64,000 nt of DNA from Pseudolabrys sp. (GCA_017849615.1 JAFIGS010000004.1:1-64000); one strand, 5' to 3'. Shown: positions 47,001 to 56,871, counted from the first letter of the stretch. The notes: a model not told the origin generated them from the sequence alone. Program-made: numbers and translations.

Positions 47001-47798
47001 GTCGCCGATCTTCAAGAATGACATCAGGCCCGACGACTTGCCGCCGCCGGACAGGCGCTCACCTTCGCCGCGCAGGTTTGAGAAGTTGGTGCCGGTGCCG
47101 GAACCGTATTTGAACAGGCGCGCCTCGCGCACCCACAGGTCCATGATGCCGCCTTCGTTCACCAGGTCGTCGCTGATGCTCTGGATGAAGCAGGCGTGCG
47201 GCTGGGGGTGCTCGTAGGACGACTTCGACTTGGTCAGCTTGCCGGTCTGGTAATCGACGTAATAGTGGCCCTGGCCGGGGCCGTCGATGCCGTAGGCCCA
47301 GTGCAGGCCGGTGTTGAACCACTGCGGCGAGTTCGGCGCGCACATCTGGTTGGCGAGCATGAAGCGCAGTTCGTCATAGAAAGCCTGGGCGTCGTCTTCA
47401 TTGTCGAAGTAGCCGCCTTTCCAGCCCCAGTAGGTCCAGGTGCCGGCCAGACGATCGAACACCTGCTTCGACGAAGTCTCGCCGATATAGCGTTCCTTCT
47501 CGGGCAAAGCTTCGAGCGCGGCCTCGTCGGCCACGGAGCGCCACAGGAAGGAGGGGACGGCGTTTTCTTCGACCTTCTTGAGGCGGGCGGGCACGCCGGC
47601 CTTGCGGAAATACTTCTGGGCGAGAACGTCGGAGGCGACCTGCGACCAGAATTCCGGCACCTCCACATTGTCCAGCTTGAAGACAATGGAGCCGTCGGGG
47701 TTTTTGATCTCGGACGTGGTCAGCCGGAATTGGATGCCCGCGTAGGCCGAATTCTGACCATTGCCTGCATCCTTGGTGTAGCGCCGTTCGATCCGCAT
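44082..47798 (-). CDS. nrdJ: vitamin B12-dependent (class II) ribonucleoside-diphosphate reductase
   Basis: A 1238-aa class II reductase that uses adenosylcobalamin to make deoxynucleotides, independent of oxygen. Clear family segments are [52 protein letters not shown] and [10 protein letters not shown], then a C-terminal zinc ribbon [22 protein letters not shown]. The ATG at 47798 is used, with GGGGAC upstream; a TTG at 47813 is unlikely. Its natural terminator appears displaced by the transposon. Confidence 0.96.
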   Translation of the reverse strand: MRIERRYTKDAGNGQNSAYAGIQFRLTTSEIKNPDGSIVFKLDNVEVPEFWSQVASDVLAQKYFRKAGVPARLKKVEENAVPSFLWRSVADEAALEALPEKERYIGETSSKQVFDRLAGTWTYWGWKGGYFDNEDDAQAFYDELRFMLANQMCAPNSPQWFNTGLHWAYGIDGPGQGHYYVDYQTGKLTKSKSSYEHPQPHACFIQSISDDLVNEGGIMDLWVREARLFKYGSGTGTNFSNLRGEGERLSGGGKSSGLMSFLKIGDRAAGAIKSGGTTRRAAKMVIVDADHPDIEKYIDWKVQEEQKVAALVTGSKINQKHLKAVMKACVNCEGSDDDCFNPEKNPALKREIKLARKSYVPDNLIKRVIQFAKQGYTDIDFPIYDTDWDSDAYLTVSGQNSNNSVRVDDQFLKAVESNGKWDLTFRKNGKVAKTVQARDLWEKIGHAAWACADPGLQYHTTVNDWHTCPASGEIRGSNPCSEYMFLDDTACNLASLNLLTFRDGKTGAFDVESYEHAVRLWTVVLEISVLMAQFPSREIAQLSYEFRTLGLGYANIGGLLMTSGMSYDSDEGRAYAGALTAIMTGVSYATSAEMAEKQGPFPGYKKNREHMLRVMRNHRRAAYGERQGYEKLSQAPVPLDHASCPDQTLIAHAKAAWDRAIELGEKHGYRNAQATVIAPTGTIGLVMDCDTTGIEPDFALVKFKKLAGGGYFKIINRAVPEALRTLGYSEAQIAEIEVYAVGHGSLAQAPGINHTTLKAKGFTDEIIAKIEKALPTAFDIKFAFNKWTIGEAFCRDTLGISAEQLALPTFDLLAALGFGKREIEAANIHVAGAMTVEGAPHLKLEHYPVFDCANPCGRTGKRYLSVDSHIKMMAAAQPFISGAISKTINMPNEATVEDCKEAYLLSWKLALKANALYRDGSKLSQPLNAQLIADEEDEDDAIEAFLDKPAASRAAIAAEKVVEKIVERITVLREREKLPSRRKGYTQKAVVGGHKVYLRTGEYDDGRLGEIFVDMHKEGAALRSLLNNFAIAISLGLQYGVPLEEYVDAFTFTRFEPQGPVQGNDSIKYATSILDYVFRELAVSYLERYDLAHVDPSQGSFDALGAGESEGKAAPNFISKGLTRSRADKLSVVSAQSAAPQAVATAKVTAFSGAHAATALKAEPEMKLSPAQQLEVGHATAAVAVAQPSAKALASERRAEAKAKGYEGEMCGECGNFTLVRNGTCMKCDTCGSTSGCS

Positions 47799-48816
47799 CT
47801 TCTTAGTCCCCAAATTCCGGGCGGCTCAGCGGCCGCCGACGATTATTCCAGACGGACCTGTCCCTGTCCGCCTTCCGACAACTCAGACTCTGTCTGACCC
47901 TGCATCCTGTGGCCCGGGCGCTCGTGAACCGGCACCCGGTACCGCCGTACCCCGTGGGGTCCGGCACGCAAACTTCACCCGTTCCCTGACAACGCCTGTG
48001 CGGGCTGTCGGGGCTCAAAACGCGACGTCACGTCGGGTTTGGAAGTTCCGGCGGGAACGCAAAAACGGGAACTCATCACCCACACCGTACTGTTACAAAG
48101 CTATGTGGACTCACCGCTTACGTCAACAACAGATAGTGGGTATGAGTAACCAAATCCCTAAATCTTGTGTCTGTTGAGTGAAAGACGGGGACAACGCCCC
48201 GCTCACACGCTGGCGAGTATGGCCCTCATGAGCGGACCGTGAAGTCGTTTTTTTCGCGCGCTGACCTGGGTTTTGATGCCTACAGCGGTGACGCAAAAAT
48301 GACGGAAAATGGGGCCTTGCCGACAACCCACAGCTTCTTTTCTGAGGGGCGGAGCCGGGGATAAGCCCGGGATAAACACCGGGGAACCCGACTGGGAGTC
48401 GATGATTCTCGGTTTGGCATCAGCCGCTTAGCCGGTGGGCGCGGCGCCGGGACTAGCGGTATGGAGTGTCCCACCGCTGTTGAAGACGCAAGCTGTTGTG
48501 TTCTTGAGGGTTTGCAAAGGAATCGCCGATGTGCCCGGGACCAAGCCCCATGAGAAAAGGCGGACCCGCAAGAGCCCGCCTTTTCGTTTCCCCGGCACTG
48601 TCATCTCGTTTTCAGCGCAAATGCCCAAACAACAGCGGCAGTGCTGAATTCGCGGGCACGATAACTCCAGAATCCGGGCAAAGGCAATGGATGGTGAGGG
48701 CGGTGTCCGTAATGCCGGCGGGGCTGGAGATGAACCGCCGCCCGTCCTCGAAATTGATGTTGTTCGTGACCTGACACCGATACGGATACCTTCCGCGTTT
48801 CGAGGAGACTTGGACA
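47799..48816. other. about 1-kb intergenic region: nrdJ leader and arr upstream region
   Basis: No convincing gene. On minus, TTGACG then 17 nt then TAGCTT (48126 to 48098) could be the nrdJ promoter, giving a leader of nearly 300 nt with hairpins such as TCAGAC/GTCTGA (47885-47899). No B12-box or cobalamin riboswitch core was found. At 48555-48584, AAAAGGCGG/CCGCCTTTT flanks an imperfect stem, a possible terminator. The arr promoter should lie at its right side. Confidence 0.45.
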
Positions 48817-49233
48817 ATGTCTGCAGCGGCCACCGTGTTTTCGCAGTCGTATTTCCATGGCACGCGGGCCAATCTGCGCCCCGGCGACTGTATTGCGGCC
48901 GGCTACGCGTCGAATTTCTCGGAAACCCAGGCGCTTTCCTGGGTTTATTTCTCGAGCACGCTCGATGCCGCCATCTGGGGCGCCGAGCTGGCCGTCGGCG
49001 ACGCACCACAACGGATCTATGTCGTGGAGCCGACCGGGCCGATCGTCGACGACCCCAATCTCACCGACAAGAAGTTTCCCGGCAACCCGACGCAATCCTT
49101 CCGCTCCCGCGAGCCGCTCAGGATCATCGCCGAAGTGACCAGCTGGCAGGGCCATGCGCCCGAGCAGTTGAGGGCGATGAAAGAGGGCCTGGCACGTCTG
49201 GCGCAAGACGGCGGCCAGCACATCATCGACTGA
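48817..49233 (+). CDS. arr: NAD(+)--rifampin ADP-ribosyltransferase
   Basis: A 138-aa enzyme that ADP-ribosylates rifamycins and inactivates them. The family motifs are nearly complete: YFHGTRANLRPGD, YFSSTLDAAIWGAELA, IYVVEPTGPIVDDPNLTDKK, FPGNPTQSFRSREPLRI and WQGHAPEQL. The H-Y-D triad positions are covered. ATG at 48817, CGAGGAGA ribosome-binding site. A single gene with no integron attC site next to it, so it is probably chromosomal. Followed by an HTH remnant in another frame. Confidence 0.93.
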   Translation: MSAAATVFSQSYFHGTRANLRPGDCIAAGYASNFSETQALSWVYFSSTLDAAIWGAELAVGDAPQRIYVVEPTGPIVDDPNLTDKKFPGNPTQSFRSREPLRIIAEVTSWQGHAPEQLRAMKEGLARLAQDGGQHIID

Positions 49234-49265
49234 CGGTCCAGCCGTGGCTGGCACCTGTGGTCCCG

Positions 49266-49374
49266 GTGCCGCCGGAGGAAATCAAGGGATTGCGGGAACG
49301 CGAACAGGTGTCGCGGCAAGTGTTCGCGAGCCATCTCAACGTGTGCAAGGACGCTGTCAGCGGTGCGCCATTAA
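49266..49374 (+). pseudogene. remnant of an XRE/HigA-type HTH regulator
   Basis: In the frame starting at 49266: VPPEEIKGLREREQVSRQVF then ASHLNVCKDAVS, closely resembling the HTH of HigA/NadS-type antitoxins (usually ...FARHLNVxxDxVSxWERG). The sequence degenerates after DAVS, lacks the WERG and the rest of the domain, and has no credible start codon. It begins about 30 nt after the arr stop. Confidence 0.55.
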
Positions 49375-49636
49375 AAGGTCGGCTGCAATCTTTCCCCTCA
49401 GATCGGAGTTCTTCGATCTTTGCTTAAAGCGCGACCCAGTCCTCAGGCAGTCGTTCTTGGCGGGCGAGTGGAGACACGGTGCGACAAGCGCCAATGTCGA
49501 TCTCAGCGAATCCATATGCGACGCAACCTCTCGAAAACGCATGAAAAATGTCAGCAAATGCGCCGGCGGCGCGCTGGACATGGGCGTGCCGAGGTGCCAC
49601 AACGCGCCCGTCTCGCAACGGAAATGCGCGTCGGCG

Positions 49637-50047
49637 ATGAAAAGTTTCCTTCTGAAATTCTTCACCTGGTGGAATTCGTCCACCTTCGGCACCGACTTGT
49701 GGACCCGGCTCCATGGCGAGCGGGTCGGCACCGACGAGTTCGGCAATACCTATTACCGGACCAAGGGCGGCAAGATCGATCCGACGCTGAAGTTTGAGCG
49801 TCGCTGGGTCATTTACAACGGCTATGCCGAGGCGAGCACGATTCCGCCGGGCTGGTACGGCTGGATGCATCACACCGTCGATGTTCCCCCGACCGAAGAG
49901 AACTACCAGCCGCGCGAATGGCAGAAGCCGCACCGGCCGAACCTGACCGGTACGCCCGGCGCCTATCGGCCGCAGGGCTCGACTTTGGCTTCGGGCCGTC
50001 GTCCCAAGGCAACCGGCGACTACAAGGCCTGGTCGCCGGAAGGCTGA
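49637..50047 (+). CDS. NADH:ubiquinone oxidoreductase accessory subunit NDUFA12-like
   Basis: A 136-aa protein with the B17.2/NDUFA12 signature: GTDLWTRLHGERVGTDEFGN, YYRTKGGK, RRWVIYNGYAEASTIPPGWY and GWMHHTVDVPP. It is an alphaproteobacterial and mitochondrial complex I supernumerary subunit, peripheral on the membrane arm. ATG at 49637 is used; the longer upstream frame (from 49244) is not conserved-looking. Upstream of the DUF2155 gene. Confidence 0.9.
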   Translation: MKSFLLKFFTWWNSSTFGTDLWTRLHGERVGTDEFGNTYYRTKGGKIDPTLKFERRWVIYNGYAEASTIPPGWYGWMHHTVDVPPTEENYQPREWQKPHRPNLTGTPGAYRPQGSTLASGRRPKATGDYKAWSPEG

Positions 50048-50172
50048 ACGCCGAGAGCGGCGTCACAGCCGCCCTTCCGCCGCCGCATTCACCGTGTTAA
50101 CCGGACCGTCAGCGCGCGCGGGCGAATCCATGCGCGGCGCTGGCCACGAGAACCCCTGATCAAGCGACATTT

Positions 50173-51162
50173 ATGGCCCGGGTCCGGCTTCCAGCGATAG
50201 CGATGATGGTGCTGCTCGGCGCGGGTCCGGCTCTCGCCCAGTTCACCGATCTATTCAGCGATCCGCCGCCGCGCCCGCCCGGCAGCGTCCCGCGCGGTCA
50301 GCAGCAGCCGGTACAGCAGCAACAGCGGCCGCCGCAGGGCTATTACGTTCCGCCGGCCGATCTCGGCCGCGGCCGCGATGTGCAAAGCGGCGCTACCGCG
50401 ACGCAGTCGGGCAACTGGGTCAATCCTGATTTGCCGCCGGCGCAGCCCTTGCCGGCGCCGATGAATTTACCGCCATCGGGCCGGCCGGGCCGTGGCGGCA
50501 TTCAGGCCGACGAACTTGCGCCTTTGCCGGGCACGAATACGGGGCCGGGTGATTTGACGCCGATGACACCGGTCGCGCCGGCGCCGCCGCCCGGCCAGCA
50601 GCCGCAGAACAACGCCAATACCAATCCAACGCAGACCCTTCCTGGTTTGCCGCCGGGCCAGCGTCAGCCGCCCGGCACCCCGCAGCAGCCGGCCAATACC
50701 GCGCCGCAGCCCGGCGACGAGATCGTGGTTGAGCCGCCGCCGCAGCGCATCGCCAATCCGACCGCGGTGTTCAACGGTCTCGACAAGATCACCGGCCGCA
50801 TCATTTCGTTCGACGTCGCCATTGACGAGACCGTTCAATTCGGCGCGCTGCGCGTGACGCCGCGCGTGTGCTATTCGCGGCCGCCAACCGAGACGCAGAA
50901 CACCGACTCCTTCACCCAGGTGGACGAGGTGACGCTCAACGGCGAGATCAAGCGCATCTTCTCCGGCTGGATGTTCGCGGCCAGCCCCGGTCTCAACGCC
51001 GTCGAGCATCCGACCTACGATGTCTGGCTGACCGACTGCAAAGGCGGCACGTCGCCCAATGTCGCGGAAGCGGGCGAAGGCCAGGCCGGCCGCAAGCCAC
51101 CTGAGGCTCCGGCGCCGGCGTCACGCACGCCGCAACCGCGCCCGGCGCCGCGCCAGCAATAG
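50173..51162 (+). CDS. DUF2155 domain-containing secreted protein
   Basis: A 329-aa protein: signal peptide (AIAMMVLLGAGPALAQ), then about 170 residues of Pro/Gln-rich disordered linker, then a DUF2155 domain (AVFNGLDKITGRIISFDVAID ... RVTPRVCYSRPPTETQNTDSF ... ASPGLNAVEHPTYDVWLTDC). Another Pro-rich tail follows. Function unknown. It sits between NDUFA12 and the convergent aat, a conserved rhizobial context. Confidence 0.85.
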   Translation: MARVRLPAIAMMVLLGAGPALAQFTDLFSDPPPRPPGSVPRGQQQPVQQQQRPPQGYYVPPADLGRGRDVQSGATATQSGNWVNPDLPPAQPLPAPMNLPPSGRPGRGGIQADELAPLPGTNTGPGDLTPMTPVAPAPPPGQQPQNNANTNPTQTLPGLPPGQRQPPGTPQQPANTAPQPGDEIVVEPPPQRIANPTAVFNGLDKITGRIISFDVAIDETVQFGALRVTPRVCYSRPPTETQNTDSFTQVDEVTLNGEIKRIFSGWMFAASPGLNAVEHPTYDVWLTDCKGGTSPNVAEAGEGQAGRKPPEAPAPASRTPQPRPAPRQQ

Positions 51163-51171
51163 CCGCCGTGC

Positions 51172-51843
51172 TTACTTCTCGAGAATGGCGAGCGCCTCGG
51201 CGCCGCTGATCGGACGATCGGCCGGCAGCGCCGTGAAGTCGGCAAGGCCGGTAAGCGCCTCGTCGAGCATCTTGTGATAGCGCTTCTTCGGCACCTCGAC
51301 GGCGCCGAATGAGCGCAGATGATCGGTCACGTATTGCGTGTCGCACAAAGTGAAGCCGCCGGCCTTGAGACGCGCGATGAGATGCACGAGCGCGATCTTG
51401 GACGCGTCGCGCACGGTGTGGAACATGCTCTCGCCGAAATAGGCGCGGCCGAGCGTGACGCCGTAGAGGCCGCCGACCAGCCGCTCGCCGTCATAGACCT
51501 CGACCGTGTGGCAATGGCCCAGATCGAAAAGCCCGCGATAAAGCTTGCGGATGCGCCCGTTGATCCAGGTGCGGTCGCGGTCGGGCGCCGGCGCCGCGCA
51601 GCCGTCGATCACCGCATCGAAGTCGCGATCGACATGGACGGTGAGGGCGGTGCTGCGCACCGTGCGCGCGAGGCGGGAGGCGACATGGAAGCCGGACAGG
51701 GGAATGATGCCGCGCTGTTCCGGCTCGATCCAGTACAGCGCCGGATCGTCGGCATTCTCGGCCATCGGGAAAATGCCGCAGGCATAGGCTTTGAGGAGGA
51801 CGTCCTGCGTGATTTCGAACGGGGCGTGATCGCGGCTGGCCAT
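51172..51843 (-). CDS. aat: leucyl/phenylalanyl-tRNA--protein transferase
   Basis: A 223-aa enzyme that adds Leu or Phe to N-terminal Arg/Lys of proteins, creating N-degrons for ClpS-ClpAP, whose genes are also in this window. Diagnostic segments are [26 protein letters not shown], and [20 protein letters not shown]. Normal length. Convergent with the DUF2155 gene, 9 bp apart. Confidence 0.93.
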   Translation of the reverse strand: MASRDHAPFEITQDVLLKAYACGIFPMAENADDPALYWIEPEQRGIIPLSGFHVASRLARTVRSTALTVHVDRDFDAVIDGCAAPAPDRDRTWINGRIRKLYRGLFDLGHCHTVEVYDGERLVGGLYGVTLGRAYFGESMFHTVRDASKIALVHLIARLKAGGFTLCDTQYVTDHLRSFGAVEVPKKRYHKMLDEALTGLADFTALPADRPISGAEALAILEK

Positions 51844-51999
51844 GGCGGCCTATCTAAACCCAAACCGGAGGTTCCGGCACATTAAGATTTTGCTTACCGT
51901 CAATCATTCGAATTTTAGACGGGTTGAACATTCGCTTGCCATCTCGCGTTGCCGCCTCGCCAGACCCGCTGGAATCGAAACCGTCAGGCCGAGGTCATC

Positions 52000-52383
52000 A
52001 TGGGACGCGGACCACAACCGACCAAAGTGCTGCTGGTGGAGGACGACACTCTCATCAGCACCGTCGTCGCCGACGAATTGCGCGACCACGGCTTCGTGGT
52101 TCACGAGGCCACCACCGGCGCAGAGGCGATGAGCTACCTCGACTCCGAGCCCGACATCGCCATCCTGTTCACCGATATCAATCTGCCGGGCGACGTCGAC
52201 GGCCGGGAGCTGGCGGCGCGCGCCCGCGCCAAGCGCCCGGAACTGCCGATCGTCTATGCCTCGGGGCGCCATGCGCCGTTCGGCCTTGACGGCATGGTGA
52301 CGCGCTCGCTGTTCCTGCCGAAGCCGTATCGTCCTGCCGAGGTCTGCGCGCTGCTGGCGCGGCTGACGGAGCGGCCGCACTGA
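52000..52383 (+). CDS. single-domain response regulator
   Basis: A 127-aa receiver domain. LLVEDDTLI holds the acidic pair, LFTDINLPGDVDGREL holds the acceptor Asp, and FLPKPYR holds the conserved Lys. No output domain. Start at the ATG at 52000 with GGCCGAGG upstream. Convergent with the receiver-kinase gene below, so it may act with the local kinases. Confidence 0.85.
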   Translation: MGRGPQPTKVLLVEDDTLISTVVADELRDHGFVVHEATTGAEAMSYLDSEPDIAILFTDINLPGDVDGRELAARARAKRPELPIVYASGRHAPFGLDGMVTRSLFLPKPYRPAEVCALLARLTERPH

Positions 52384-52392
52384 AGCCGTGAA

Positions 52393-53493
52393 TCAGGCGG
52401 CGGTTCTCGAGGCGGCCTCGGGCGTCGATTTCGGCGCCGGCGCGCCGAACAGATCGAACGTCACCACGATGCGGGCGCCGCGGTGGCTGTGATCCTGCTC
52501 GATATTGGCGCGGATCTTTTCGGCCATGGCGCGGACGATCCGCTGGCCGAGGCCCGTTGATTTGGGACCGCCGCTCGGGGCGATACCGACGCCGTCATCC
52601 TCGACGACGAGAATGCCGCGGTTGTCGCCGTCCTTGCGCAACATGACGCGGATCGCGCCCTTGCCGCCGGGGTAGGCGTATTTCAACGCGTTGGTGACGA
52701 GTTCGTTGACGATCATGCCGATGGCGACGGCATGATCGGGCGTCGCGGCGATCGGTTCGGCATTGAGCGAAAGCTGCGCCAGCGCGCCGCCTTCGGCGGA
52801 GCGTCGCAGGTCCTCAACGAGCGCCTCGAGATAAAGGTCGATCGCGACCGCCTGCACGTCATCCGACGTGTAGAGGCGGCGGTGAACCTGCGCCACCGCC
52901 ATCACGCGACCGGTGGCGTCGCTCAGGGCTTCGCTGACTTCGGCGTTGTGCGCGGCGTTGGACTGAATGGTGAGCAGCGAGGCGATGAGCTGCAGGCTGT
53001 TGCCGACGCGATGGTTCACTTCGCGCATCAGCAGCGCGCGTTCGGCCGCCAGCGCCTCGAAGCGGTCGCGTGCTTCGCGCACTTCGGCTTCGGCTGCTTC
53101 CTTGGCGCGGCGCATGCGCATGGCATCGACGGCCGCATGGAAGGCCGCCTTGAGCAGGTAAATGAACTCGCCCTGGACGTCCTTGACGACGTAGTCGAAG
53201 GCGCCGGCCTTGAGCACCGCGACGGCCATGCGCGAATCCTGCGCGCCGGTCACGACGATGACCGGCGGGTGATTGGGCATCGCGTTGATGCGTTCGGTCA
53301 GCTCCGCGCCGGATATGCCGGGCATGTATAGGTCAACGGCAACGACATCGAAGTCGGGATGTTGCGCCAGCAATTCGAGGCCGGACTCGCCGTCGCCGGC
53401 TGTGATGACCTCAATGCCGTCCCGGCCCAGGCTGCGCTTGACCAGCGCACACAGGCATTGATCGTCATCGATGTAGAGAACCTTGCGGGGCAT
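52393..53493 (-). CDS. hybrid receiver + HisKA_2-type sensor kinase
   Basis: A 366-aa soluble protein: N-terminal REC (VLYIDDDQCLC, acceptor Asp in VVAVDLYMPG), a coiled-coil linker, then a HisKA_2 dimerisation domain with phospho-His in REVNHRVGNSLQLIASLL and an HATPase domain (MIVNELVTNALKYAYP ... VVEDDGVGI ... GLGQRIVRAM). HisKA_2 kinases with an N-terminal REC are typical alphaproteobacterial stress or light-signalling kinases. Follows the next two genes in the same direction. Confidence 0.9.
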   Translation of the reverse strand: MPRKVLYIDDDQCLCALVKRSLGRDGIEVITAGDGESGLELLAQHPDFDVVAVDLYMPGISGAELTERINAMPNHPPVIVVTGAQDSRMAVAVLKAGAFDYVVKDVQGEFIYLLKAAFHAAVDAMRMRRAKEAAEAEVREARDRFEALAAERALLMREVNHRVGNSLQLIASLLTIQSNAAHNAEVSEALSDATGRVMAVAQVHRRLYTSDDVQAVAIDLYLEALVEDLRRSAEGGALAQLSLNAEPIAATPDHAVAIGMIVNELVTNALKYAYPGGKGAIRVMLRKDGDNRGILVVEDDGVGIAPSGGPKSTGLGQRIVRAMAEKIRANIEQDHSHRGARIVVTFDLFGAPAPKSTPEAASRTAA

Positions 53494-53499
53494 GGGTGC

Positions 53500-53952
53500 T
53501 TACTCGGGGGAGGGCACCTGGATGACCGAGAAGAACAGACCAAGCTGCCGGATGGCGTTGGCGAAATTCTCGTAGTTAACCGGCTTGGTAATATAGACGT
53601 TGCAGCCGAGGTCGTAGCAGCGCTGAACTTCCTGCGCGTCGTCGGTGGTCGTGAGCACCACCACCGGCACGCGCTTCATGTGCTCGTTCGACTTGATGCG
53701 ACCGAGGATCTCGACGCCGGTCATGTCGGGCAAGTTGAGGTCGAGCAGGACGAGCAGGGGCTTGCCTTTGCTGGCGAGTCCGGAGCCGTCGGCGCCGAAC
53801 AGGTAGTTGACCCCGTCGGTGCCGTTCTTGAACGGCGCGATCGGGTTGTTGACGCCGGCGCGGCGGATGTTCTTCTCGATGAGGCGCGCATGGCCCTCAT
53901 CGTCCTCGATCATCACGATCTCGACGGGCCGCTCCGAAGTCCGGCTGTTCAT
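53500..53952 (-). CDS. single-domain response regulator (Rcp1/CheY-like)
   Basis: A 150-aa receiver of the extended type found next to bacteriophytochrome-like kinases: IVMIEDDEGHARLIEKNI, acceptor Asp in LVLLDLNLPD, VVVLTTTDD and YITKPVNYENF. It overlaps the upstream kinase gene by ATGA and lies 6 bp before the receiver-kinase gene, so the three form one phosphorelay operon. Confidence 0.9.
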   Translation of the reverse strand: MNSRTSERPVEIVMIEDDEGHARLIEKNIRRAGVNNPIAPFKNGTDGVNYLFGADGSGLASKGKPLLVLLDLNLPDMTGVEILGRIKSNEHMKRVPVVVLTTTDDAQEVQRCYDLGCNVYITKPVNYENFANAIRQLGLFFSVIQVPSPE

Positions 53953-55469
53953 GCAGCGCTCCTTTTGTCCCCCACCCAGCGCCGGGGCAGCGTCACGGTA
54001 AACGTGCTGCCCTTACCGGGTTCCGAATTCAGCCCCATAGTACCACCCATCCGCCGGACCAAAGCGCGGACGTGAGCCAGGCCAATACCTTCGCCCGGCC
54101 GATCCTGCTTACCAGCGCGGCGGAACAGCTCAAAGACGCGCTGGAAGTCGCCGGGATCGATGCCGCGGCCATTATCCTGGACGTCGTACATGGCATGTGT
54201 GGCTGTCAAACGGCCACGTATATCGATCTGCAATTTTTCGCCGTCGCGGCCATATTTAAGTGCATTATCAATAAGATTCCCGAAAATCTGCTGGGCGGCC
54301 AATGGGTCCGTTTCAACCGACGGCAGGTCGGCAACGTTCAAGGTGGCGGAAAGTTCCGTCACGCGGTGACTGACTGTGTCGATGAGGCCGCCGACGAGGG
54401 CGTTCATGTTCACCGTCTCGGGATGGAACTGGCGGCGGCCCTCCCGGGACAGCCGGAGGACTGCGGTGATGAGGCGGTCCATGTTCCCGATCGAGGACTT
54501 GATGAAGCCGATGGCCTCGTCGAAGTCCTGTCCAAGCTGGGCCGTGGGATCGGCCTCCAGGGCGGGGTCGGCCTGGTTTTTGAGCGTGGCCACCTCGGCC
54601 CGGAGGCGTTCCACCTCGGCGAAGATGTCCTGGCGCAGGGCCTCCAGCTCGGAGGTGAAGCCCATGATGTTGACCAGCGGCGAGCGCAGGTCGTGGCTGA
54701 CGATGTAGGCGAAACGCTGGATTTCCTCGTTGGCCTCGGACAGGTCCGCGGTGCGAAATTCGACAATGCGTTCGAGATTGGCGTTGGTGCCCGCAAGCTC
54801 CTGGCGGGCGACCTCGGCGCGGCGATAGTTGCGCTGCACCAGAAAAATAGACACCGCCCCGATTGCGACGATCAACAGGCTGCCGCCGATGGTGAGAAAC
54901 AGCAGCACGGTGTTGTTGCGGTCGCTGATTTGAGCGCGCTCGATGCGGACCTGTCGCTGTGTCGCGACGGCCTCGGCAACGGTCTGGCGGATTTCCTCCA
55001 TGGTATTGCGCCCGACATCGCTGCCGATGAGTGCAAGCGCGCCAGCGGTGTCGCCGCGCTGAGCCATATCGACCGTGCGCGCCATTTCTTCAATTTTCGG
55101 GCGGCTGAGCACCTCGATCTTGTCAACCGTCGGCTTGAGCGCGGGGTCGTCGCCGGCCGCCTGGCGCAGCTCATCAATCGAGGGAGCAATGCGGGGGGCG
55201 GCGGAACTATAGTCCGTCAGGTAGTCGGGGCGGCCCGTCAGCAGGTACCCACGCTGGCCGCTTTCGGCCCGCCGCATGATCAGGAGGACGTTGGTCAGAC
55301 GGTCCTGAAGTTGCAGGGTTTGGTTGAGGTTCTCGGCATCGTCGCCGGCGCGGTTGACGACGAAGGCCGTCGCTATGCTGATGGCGACCAGCAGCGCAAA
55401 GGCACTGCCCAGGAGGACCGGCTGCAATTTGCTCTTGTAGATGGCGGTAAGCGGTCTGCGCCCGGGCAT
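53949..55469 (-). CDS. CHASE3-domain sensor histidine kinase
   Basis: A 506-aa membrane kinase. TM1 (VLLGSAFALLVAISIATAFV), a periplasmic CHASE3 sensor (RRAESGQRGYLLTGRPDYL), TM2 (VLLFLTIGGSLLIVAIGAV), coiled coil, HisKA (FAYIVSHDLRSPLVNIMGF with the phospho-His) and HATPase (GNLIDNALKYGRDG ... VQDNGRGIDPGDF). Start at MPGRRPLTA; an upstream in-frame Met at 55547 lacks support. Ligand unknown. Likely phosphorylates the overlapping response regulator. Confidence 0.9.
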   Translation of the reverse strand: MPGRRPLTAIYKSKLQPVLLGSAFALLVAISIATAFVVNRAGDDAENLNQTLQLQDRLTNVLLIMRRAESGQRGYLLTGRPDYLTDYSSAAPRIAPSIDELRQAAGDDPALKPTVDKIEVLSRPKIEEMARTVDMAQRGDTAGALALIGSDVGRNTMEEIRQTVAEAVATQRQVRIERAQISDRNNTVLLFLTIGGSLLIVAIGAVSIFLVQRNYRRAEVARQELAGTNANLERIVEFRTADLSEANEEIQRFAYIVSHDLRSPLVNIMGFTSELEALRQDIFAEVERLRAEVATLKNQADPALEADPTAQLGQDFDEAIGFIKSSIGNMDRLITAVLRLSREGRRQFHPETVNMNALVGGLIDTVSHRVTELSATLNVADLPSVETDPLAAQQIFGNLIDNALKYGRDGEKLQIDIRGRLTATHAMYDVQDNGRGIDPGDFQRVFELFRRAGKQDRPGEGIGLAHVRALVRRMGGTMGLNSEPGKGSTFTVTLPRRWVGDKRSAA

Positions 55470-55672
55470 CAGCGATCCATGGTTCCAGGGCTGGAACCGC
55501 TCCAACCGGATATCATAAGCGCCAGCCCCCGAAAGGGTTGCAGGCAAGGCCGCGAAGAGCGGCGCGTTGGCTTGGCTGCCGGGGGCACGAAGGACGCTCT
55601 CAACGAGTCATGGGCACTCCCGGTCGTATAGCCTTGGGCAATGCCGCTGTCGATTGTTGCGGCCGCTGCCGG

Positions 55673-56635
55673 TCAGGCCGTCCGGAAGGCCCGCGGCGAT
55701 GCGCCGAAGCGCTTGCGGAAACAGCGATTGAAGTAGGGGACTTCGTTGAAGCCGCAGGCATAGGCGATTTCGGCGATCGCCATCAGGTCGCAGGCGGGGT
55801 CGCGCAGCATGCGTCGCGCTTTTTGCAGACGAAGCTCGGCGGTCCGCTCGACAAAGCCTGCTTCGGTCCCCTGCAGCAGATCCTGCACGTAACGCGGCGA
55901 CAGGCCGAGCTTCCGGGCGACATGCGCCGGCGAAAATCCGGAATTGGCGTAGCCCGTCTCGATTTCCGAGATCACGGCCCGCAGGCGTGCCGCGCGCAGA
56001 CCGCGCTGCCCGCCGGCCTGCGCGACATCCCGGCCGGCGCCGACGGCCAGCGCGATCAGGTCCAGCACCGACTGGCCGATATGAGCCGACAGCGGCTCAT
56101 CCGCACTCCCGGTTTCCGGCCCCTGCAGGAAGCCGGCGTAACGGCGCAGATGGGCCATTGCCTCGGTCCCGCCATCGAGCGGCGCGGCGACGAGGTCCTC
56201 GACGTTTCTGATCAGCGACTGCAGGCGCTCACGCGGTACCGTGAAGGCCATCCAGGCGTGATCTTCGCCGAAGCGGCTGTCGCCGGCTTCGTAGTAATTC
56301 AAGAGCGCGGGCATGCCGGGCTGCACCAGCAACTCGCGGCCGCGCTGCGCGATCGTCATGGGATGCCGGCCGCGATTGAAAAATAGAAACAACTCGTCGC
56401 GCGCATCAAGGCTCAGTTCATGACGGGAGCGGCGCACGCGCGCCAGAGAACCATTGAACCAGGCGGCCGCCACCGGCCCGAACTGCGCGAATTCGAGATG
56501 CGCCGCGAAAGGCCGGCCCTCGATCGCCGCGACGTCGAGCAGGCCGAACTGCGCTGTGTATTGCTCGCGCCACTGCGCGAAGCGTTGGGTGTCGTTCAAA
56601 TGGCCGGCGAACTGGTCGGTCGAAAAGGCAGGCAT
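55673..56635 (-). CDS. AraC family transcriptional regulator
   Basis: A 320-aa activator-type regulator. The N-terminal cupin-like sensor (AraC-binding-like, residues 10-180, e.g. RHELSLDARDELFLFFNRG) precedes a C-terminal double HTH: FSPAHVARKLGLSPRYVQDLL and LMAIAEIAYACGFNEVPYFN followed by RCFRKRFGASPRAFR. Divergent from the porin-like gene across 236 bp, which makes that gene a candidate target. Confidence 0.9.
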   Translation of the reverse strand: MPAFSTDQFAGHLNDTQRFAQWREQYTAQFGLLDVAAIEGRPFAAHLEFAQFGPVAAAWFNGSLARVRRSRHELSLDARDELFLFFNRGRHPMTIAQRGRELLVQPGMPALLNYYEAGDSRFGEDHAWMAFTVPRERLQSLIRNVEDLVAAPLDGGTEAMAHLRRYAGFLQGPETGSADEPLSAHIGQSVLDLIALAVGAGRDVAQAGGQRGLRAARLRAVISEIETGYANSGFSPAHVARKLGLSPRYVQDLLQGTEAGFVERTAELRLQKARRMLRDPACDLMAIAEIAYACGFNEVPYFNRCFRKRFGASPRAFRTA

Positions 56636-56871
56636 TTCAATGTGCTTTTATTGCAATATTTCAATTCCGAAGCTTGGGCTCGTTGCGCAAAAATCCAACT
56701 CCAATGCGCTTTGTTCGTCCGTGATGAGAATACCACAGGGCTTTGAAAAATGTAGGTATCGCGTGCGGGAGTCCAAATTCGATGCGGCGGCGGACAACGC
56801 GAATTCCCGCGCCTTCGGCATTCTGGCGGCGGATTTTCCGATGCCAGTCAATCAAGTGCAGAAGGGCGACA

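Noticed and set aside
44334-47021. 895-codon open frame antisense to nrdJ
   Set aside because: Typical shadow frame of a GC-rich gene; low-complexity Arg/Gly/Val/Leu composition, and nrdJ on the other strand is unambiguous.
47799-48126. Cobalamin riboswitch before nrdJ
   Set aside because: No B12-box or conserved core motifs found on the minus strand.
48817-49233. Integron gene cassette carrying arr
   Set aside because: No attC-like palindrome or integrase was seen next to the gene.
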